Of a DNA stretch of 24,711 bases, positions 20,980 to 24,711 are shown piece by piece; position 1 is the stretch's first letter, and each line of letters begins with the position of its first letter. Under the pieces are notes generated by a model. The model was not told the DNA's origin. It searched no databases and saw only the letters and a list, made by a program, of their open reading frames with translations. The stretch comes from Priapulus caudatus (Eukaryota; Priapulida; Priapulimorpha; Priapulimorphida; Priapulidae): NCBI RefSeq assembly GCF_000485595.1, contig NW_014577995.1, positions 92,084 through 116,794 on the forward strand, read 5' to 3'. The position numbers and the translations under genes were made by a program.

Positions 20980-22325
20980 ATATACAATAAGATGGACAGC
21001 CGCTATGCTTGCCATACAGTTTTCGATGTCCACGCGCGACACCAGCGCCGACCAACGGCGAGTTTAGGGTTCGCAGCTTACCAGCTGACTGCTAACAACA
21101 GTAAGAATATATGCAGACGACACTCGAAAGTGGCTCGAGTAAAAAAACAAACATGAATTTATTATAAATCGATGTTCAATTACATTTTTATCTCATAAGC
21201 TCATGCTATAGGTACTTGCACGAAATCTGACATACAGTGTTAACTTTACGCGTACTAGAACGAGGGAATAAATACATTTTAAGCAGGGTAACGTTCGTGT
21301 GCGCATCAGCATAGTCGCAGCGGCAGTGTAACCGTTCATATAAACACGTCAGTGTAACGGTTCATATAAATATAATTAGCCACCCATAACCGCCGTGTAG
21401 AATATTCGTGCATGTAGAAAGTATAGTCAATATTTGTGCACCTGACTATAATGCAAGTTATATTGCAAGTACTGTAATGAAGAATGATAACAAATTGATA
21501 TAGATCAGCATTACAATTCGATTATAATTAAAATGGTTTGCAATTTATATAGCGAGGGAGGAATGAGTGTTTCGTTGTGGGTGATAGAAACAAGAAAAAA
21601 ACATACTGCAGCGAATTGGTCTCATCGAAGTATTATTCACATAATAATTACTATATATATGGTACTATTTTATCATATTTTAACTATAGCAATTAACCAT
21701 ATCTCGTAACACACGCTACAGAAATGATAACAAGGGAATCCTTGCATCCCCCCATGCACCGGACTGGCGTGTAAGGTTCAACAACAACAATTATTTTGCC
21801 ATTTACACGGGTGTGAAGCCAATTTGCGGTTCTTTCTCTACTAACTGTTACAAAAACATACAATCTGTTTTCAACGGAGAAGTGATGGAGGGCGGATATT
21901 TACAAACAATGGACTTGTTATTAATTCTTGGGCTTTGCATACTTTATTTTTGATCACGCTAGTGACTTCTAATGTCTGTAATAATGAGGGATGAGAGGCT
22001 GCGCACCTTACTCATGTGCTAAAATAGTGCCTAACCTTTGCAATATTACGTCCTCTAAATCTAATTCAGTAAAGTGCAAGCCATGAACACTTCTGCTGGC
22101 TGGGAGAAAAAGTCTCCTCTCCTGCTGGTGTCCCCATAGTTCTTCTGGAACCATTAAAATATGCAGTGTATCATGCTCACTGATTTTTCGGAGCGCAAAA
22201 ATGATTGCCAAATAGTTGCATACTTTCTCATGGCAATTTCCGTTCGGACCCTAACTCCACGTTGGTCGGCGCTATGTTGATCGGCGCCGTGACCCAACAT
22301 TATAGGTCAGTGTCCCATCTTATTG
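20980..22325. mobile_element. Possible degraded element bounded by diverged inverted repeats
   Basis: The sequence at about 22250-22325 (ACGTTGGTCGGCGCT ... CCCATCTTATTGTATATTGA) is repeated in inverse, diverged form at about 20975-21070 (AGCGCCGACCAACGG; TCATATACAATAAGATGGA). The 1.2 kb between has a short 24-bp duplication (GTGTAACGGTTCATATAAA, about 21327-21370) and a small open frame on the - strand. Class unknown. Confidence 0.5.
22008..22251 (-). other. Unidentified small open frame
   Basis: About 80 codons open from just after a TTAG (possible acceptor) to TAA, reading GPNGNCHEKVCNYLAIIF at the start and LDLEDVILQRLGTILAHE at the end. Composition looks protein-like, with no long simple repeats, but I recognise no family. 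It lies just inside the right copy of the inverted repeat pair and could be a remnant of an element-encoded protein, a lone exon, or chance. Confidence 0.25.
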
Positions 22326-22345
22326 TATATTGATCTTTGAGAGTA

Positions 22346-22806
22346 GGGGGGCAGGAGAGAGGGGAGGGGAGGCGGGAGAAGACAACCCCTGTACCATCCC
22401 TTCTCTACGTTCCCTTTACCTCTTCCTCCTCCCTCCCCGGCCCTCCGCTACATCCCCACACATCTCCTCTCCTATCTTTCCATCCACGTACTCTCACTCC
22501 TATTCCCCCACTACCTCCTCCTTCTTCTCCTCCCTCCTTTACATCCCCCACATCTCCTCCCCTCATTATCCTCCATCTACGTTCTCTCACTCCTTATCCT
22601 CCACCACCTTCTCCACTCTTCTACCTCCTTTCCCCTCCTCACTCCGCTCCTCCACTCTTTTTCAACCCTCTCCTAGTCTCTCCTCTACCTCCATCCCTTC
22701 TCCTTCTCTATTACCCCCCCCCCTCTCTTCGCCTTTTCTACCACATTCTCACCCTACTCATCCCATCCTTCATCCACTACCTCCTCCCTCTTCTTCTACC
22801 CTAGCT
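22346..22806. repeat. Purine-rich then pyrimidine-rich low-complexity tract
   Basis: About 35 bases of GGGGAGG-type purines (22346-22380) followed by over 400 bases dominated by C and T on the + strand. Two 91-bp-spaced related blocks begin at 22450 and 22541 (TACATCCCCCACATCTCCTC type). Two long open frames here are compositional artefacts. Confidence 0.9.
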
Positions 22807-23400
22807 CCCTCCTCACACTTAATATTGGCAGTCCTTGACTTCGTAATCGTAACAATGTTTAGATGGCTCAAAATATGTGTGGCAAAAACAGCATTCAATA
22901 TCCTTACTCTCGCTCTGCAGATTCTGGTGTCCACGACATATGTATTTCGTTTATCTGGAGAAAAATTTCACAAACTTTCCAATCGTAAAACGGCCGTTGA
23001 TTCGGTTTTGTTTCCGGTCCGTTCGGCGTTTAAGACGCCGCGATTCGTCGAGCGCAGCCAAATTAGTCAAAACACGATTTAAGCTTTTGTGAAGGCAAGG
23101 GGCACACACAACTATGGCTCCAACTGAACGCCTCACATTACTTCCCCACACCCTAACTCGTTTATTTTCTATGCTAATTATTCTTGCAAACTTTAGCTTT
23201 GTGCTACGTCGTATAATTTGATTCATGAATAGGCTATTTAGTCTGTCTCCGCGATTTTGGCGGACGCATTTTTTATACAAGTCGCATAAACAACATCGAA
23301 GTGTCGACGCGTCCTATGTTACTGTTTCCCCAATGACCTCGGACCTCCGTAACAGAAAAACGCCACACATTGGTTAGAGACATCGGGTTTAGAGGCACCT

Positions 23401-23454
23401 TATACTATCAGGAATTTCTCAATGAAACCACTGGCATAAATTCCTGATAGTATA
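23401..23454. repeat. Perfect 17-bp stem, 20-base loop hairpin
   Basis: TATACTATCAGGAATTT at 23401-23417 and its exact complement at 23438-23454. No polyT follows, so it is not a typical terminator; origin unknown. Confidence 0.9.
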
Positions 23455-23594
23455 CGCCACGCACTGCCGTCGTACCCAAAACAAGAACGCGGCAGCATAA
23501 AACACCGTAGCAACAGGTGCTTCGAAATCTCTCCCACCAATCCACATATAATGACGTTTCGTACCCATCAACTAGCTGAGCCACGCTAGCACGC

Positions 23595-23616
23595 GGGGTG
23601 GGTTGGGGGTGGGGGT
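23595..23616 (+). other. G-rich tract, potential G-quadruplex
   Basis: GGGG, GGG, GGGGG and GGGGG separated by one or two bases on the + strand. Confidence 0.7.
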
Positions 23617-23726
23617 CGTAGTTTCTTACTACCAGGCGAACAAATCGTGTCTTGTGTCATTGAGTTTCTCGCGCGACGGCGGCTGGTGACGACAGCCAAC
23701 AGGTCACAACTATGGAAGGCCAGTTA

Positions 23727-23869
23727 CCGCAAAACTCACCTATTTTAATTGGCGCTTAAAATGTGTACTTTTAACGCGCGATTGAATTCGCAGCCAATCA
23801 GAACAGTTGTTTTTAATTCGCCATTAAAATAGATTTAATCGCGATTAAAAATAGGTAGGTTTTTGTGGT
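23727..23869. repeat. Foldback repeat of about 140 bp
   Basis: Imperfect inverted ends: CGCAAAACTCACCTATTTT at the left, matched by the complement of the right end (CACAAAAACCTACCTATTTTT), continuing inward as TTAATTGGCGCTTAAA against TTAATCGCGATTAAA. No coding capacity; likely a small MITE. Confidence 0.6.
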
Positions 23870-24135
23870 CCGTGTGTGTTGGTGTGTGTTGTGTTGTGTG
23901 TGTGTGTGTGTGTGTGTGTGTGATGTGTGTAGCGTGCGTGCGTGCCCGTGTGTGTGTAGTGCGTGTGTGTGTTGTCCGTGTCTATGTGTGTGTCTATGTG
24001 TGTGTGTGTGTGTGTTGTGTGTGCTGTGTTGTGTGTGTGTGTGGTGCGCGTGTGTGTGCTGTGCAGTCCGTGTGTGTGTGTGTGTGTGTTGTCGTGTGTG
24101 TGTGTGTGTGTGGTGTGTGTGGTTGTAGTATATGT
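23868..24135. repeat. GT-rich microsatellite
   Basis: About 270 bases of (GT)n with scattered GC and C interruptions. All open frames in it are simple-sequence artefacts (VCVCV or HTHTH). Confidence 0.97.
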
Positions 24136-24711
24136 GTAATGTGTGTGGTGGGAGAGTTTCGGGGGTGTGTAGAACGCATCGTTTGTTTGTGTGTCAGGTT
24201 TGTTCATGAAGCGCAGTCCTGGAACGGTTTGATGATCGTCACCATACGATCTGTGTACCAGTACACCATACACACATATATGTGCTGATTAATCGTCTAA
24301 TATACTAGGCCTGACGTCGGTGCTTTATCCACGGGGCAAGTATATACGTATAGCATATTAAGCATATTATGTAAAGTTAGTCACAGCACTGACCAGTGAT
24401 AAACAGTATTGGCTTATAATCCTGCTGATTATAATATTAGCAATAAAACAATAGCTCATAACGTCTATATAGAACTACACTACGCACACGCAATAATAAT
24501 AATAAATAATATAATAAATAATAATTTGATTTATACTGTGCACATTGCCTATATAAAATGTTACATAGCACTCTTTGATTTGAATTTGATAAGTTGACTC
24601 ATGAATTTATCACGCTTAGACGTTGGCAAACCCGATCTATGTACATGGAATGAATAATGCGCCTATAGATAAGTAACGCAAATAACCACACACACAACAC
24701 ACCACACACCA
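24136..24711. other. Right-edge non-coding sequence
   Basis: AT-rich with an AATAAT-rich stretch at about 24490-24530 and a short CA run at the edge. No exon or RNA gene recognised. Confidence 0.6.

Noticed and set aside
22330-23082. 250-codon open frame on the + strand
   Set aside because: Mostly Ser/Pro/Leu from a C/T-rich low-complexity tract that is open in more than one frame; no domain.
23845-24288. Long open frames on both strands
   Set aside because: Products of the GT microsatellite (VCVCV and HTHTH), not genes.
1-24711. CRISPR array, tRNA or rRNA genes
   Set aside because: The tandem repeats here have no spacers of CRISPR type and I saw no tRNA cloverleaf or rRNA signature; the DNA is animal nuclear.

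Overview
The window is genomic DNA of an invertebrate animal. It is AT-rich and intron-dense. The canonical GT-AG introns are short, and the coding exons are visibly more GC-rich than the DNA around them. I cannot place it more precisely than a non-vertebrate metazoan. It is not bacterial: there are no operons and no ribosome-binding sites, and nearly every long open frame is intronic or simple-sequence noise.

There are two protein-coding genes, arranged tail to tail. On the + strand (353 to 9616, first exon lying upstream of 353) is PLK4 (SAK), the kinase that controls centriole duplication. I can follow it through about 18 exons: the kinase domain, a DSG phosphodegron, a long linker opening with a KEN box, the cryptic polo box and the C-terminal polo box. 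On the - strand (15312 down to 13399 or 11710, first exon not found) is a four-transmembrane proteolipid of the PLP/DM20/M6 family. It has two competing last exons that encode different versions of the end of TM4 and the cytoplasmic tail.

From 9617 to 11709 the genes converge on a gene-free spacer that must hold both 3' UTRs. From 15313 to the right edge I find no convincing exon. This part, M6 first intron and/or 5' flank, is packed with non-autonomous repeats: nested foldback elements, a hAT-type MITE with its 8-bp target duplication, two copies of a dispersed repeat of about 620 bp carrying AGGTCA-type half-sites, telomere-like CCCTAA cores inside inverted repeats, hairpins, G-rich and pyrimidine-rich tracts, and a long GT microsatellite.

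The best leads are as follows. (1) A 57-bp tandem duplication of the intron-5/exon-6 junction of PLK4 makes several in-frame 3' splice sites inside the kinase activation segment. (2) The proteolipid gene has an alternative terminal-exon pair. (3) A telomere-repeat-cored foldback element lies in a PLK4 intron, and a related structure occurs 12 kb away. (4) The hAT-type MITE has its empty site preserved in the opposite arm of the inverted repeat it inserted into.
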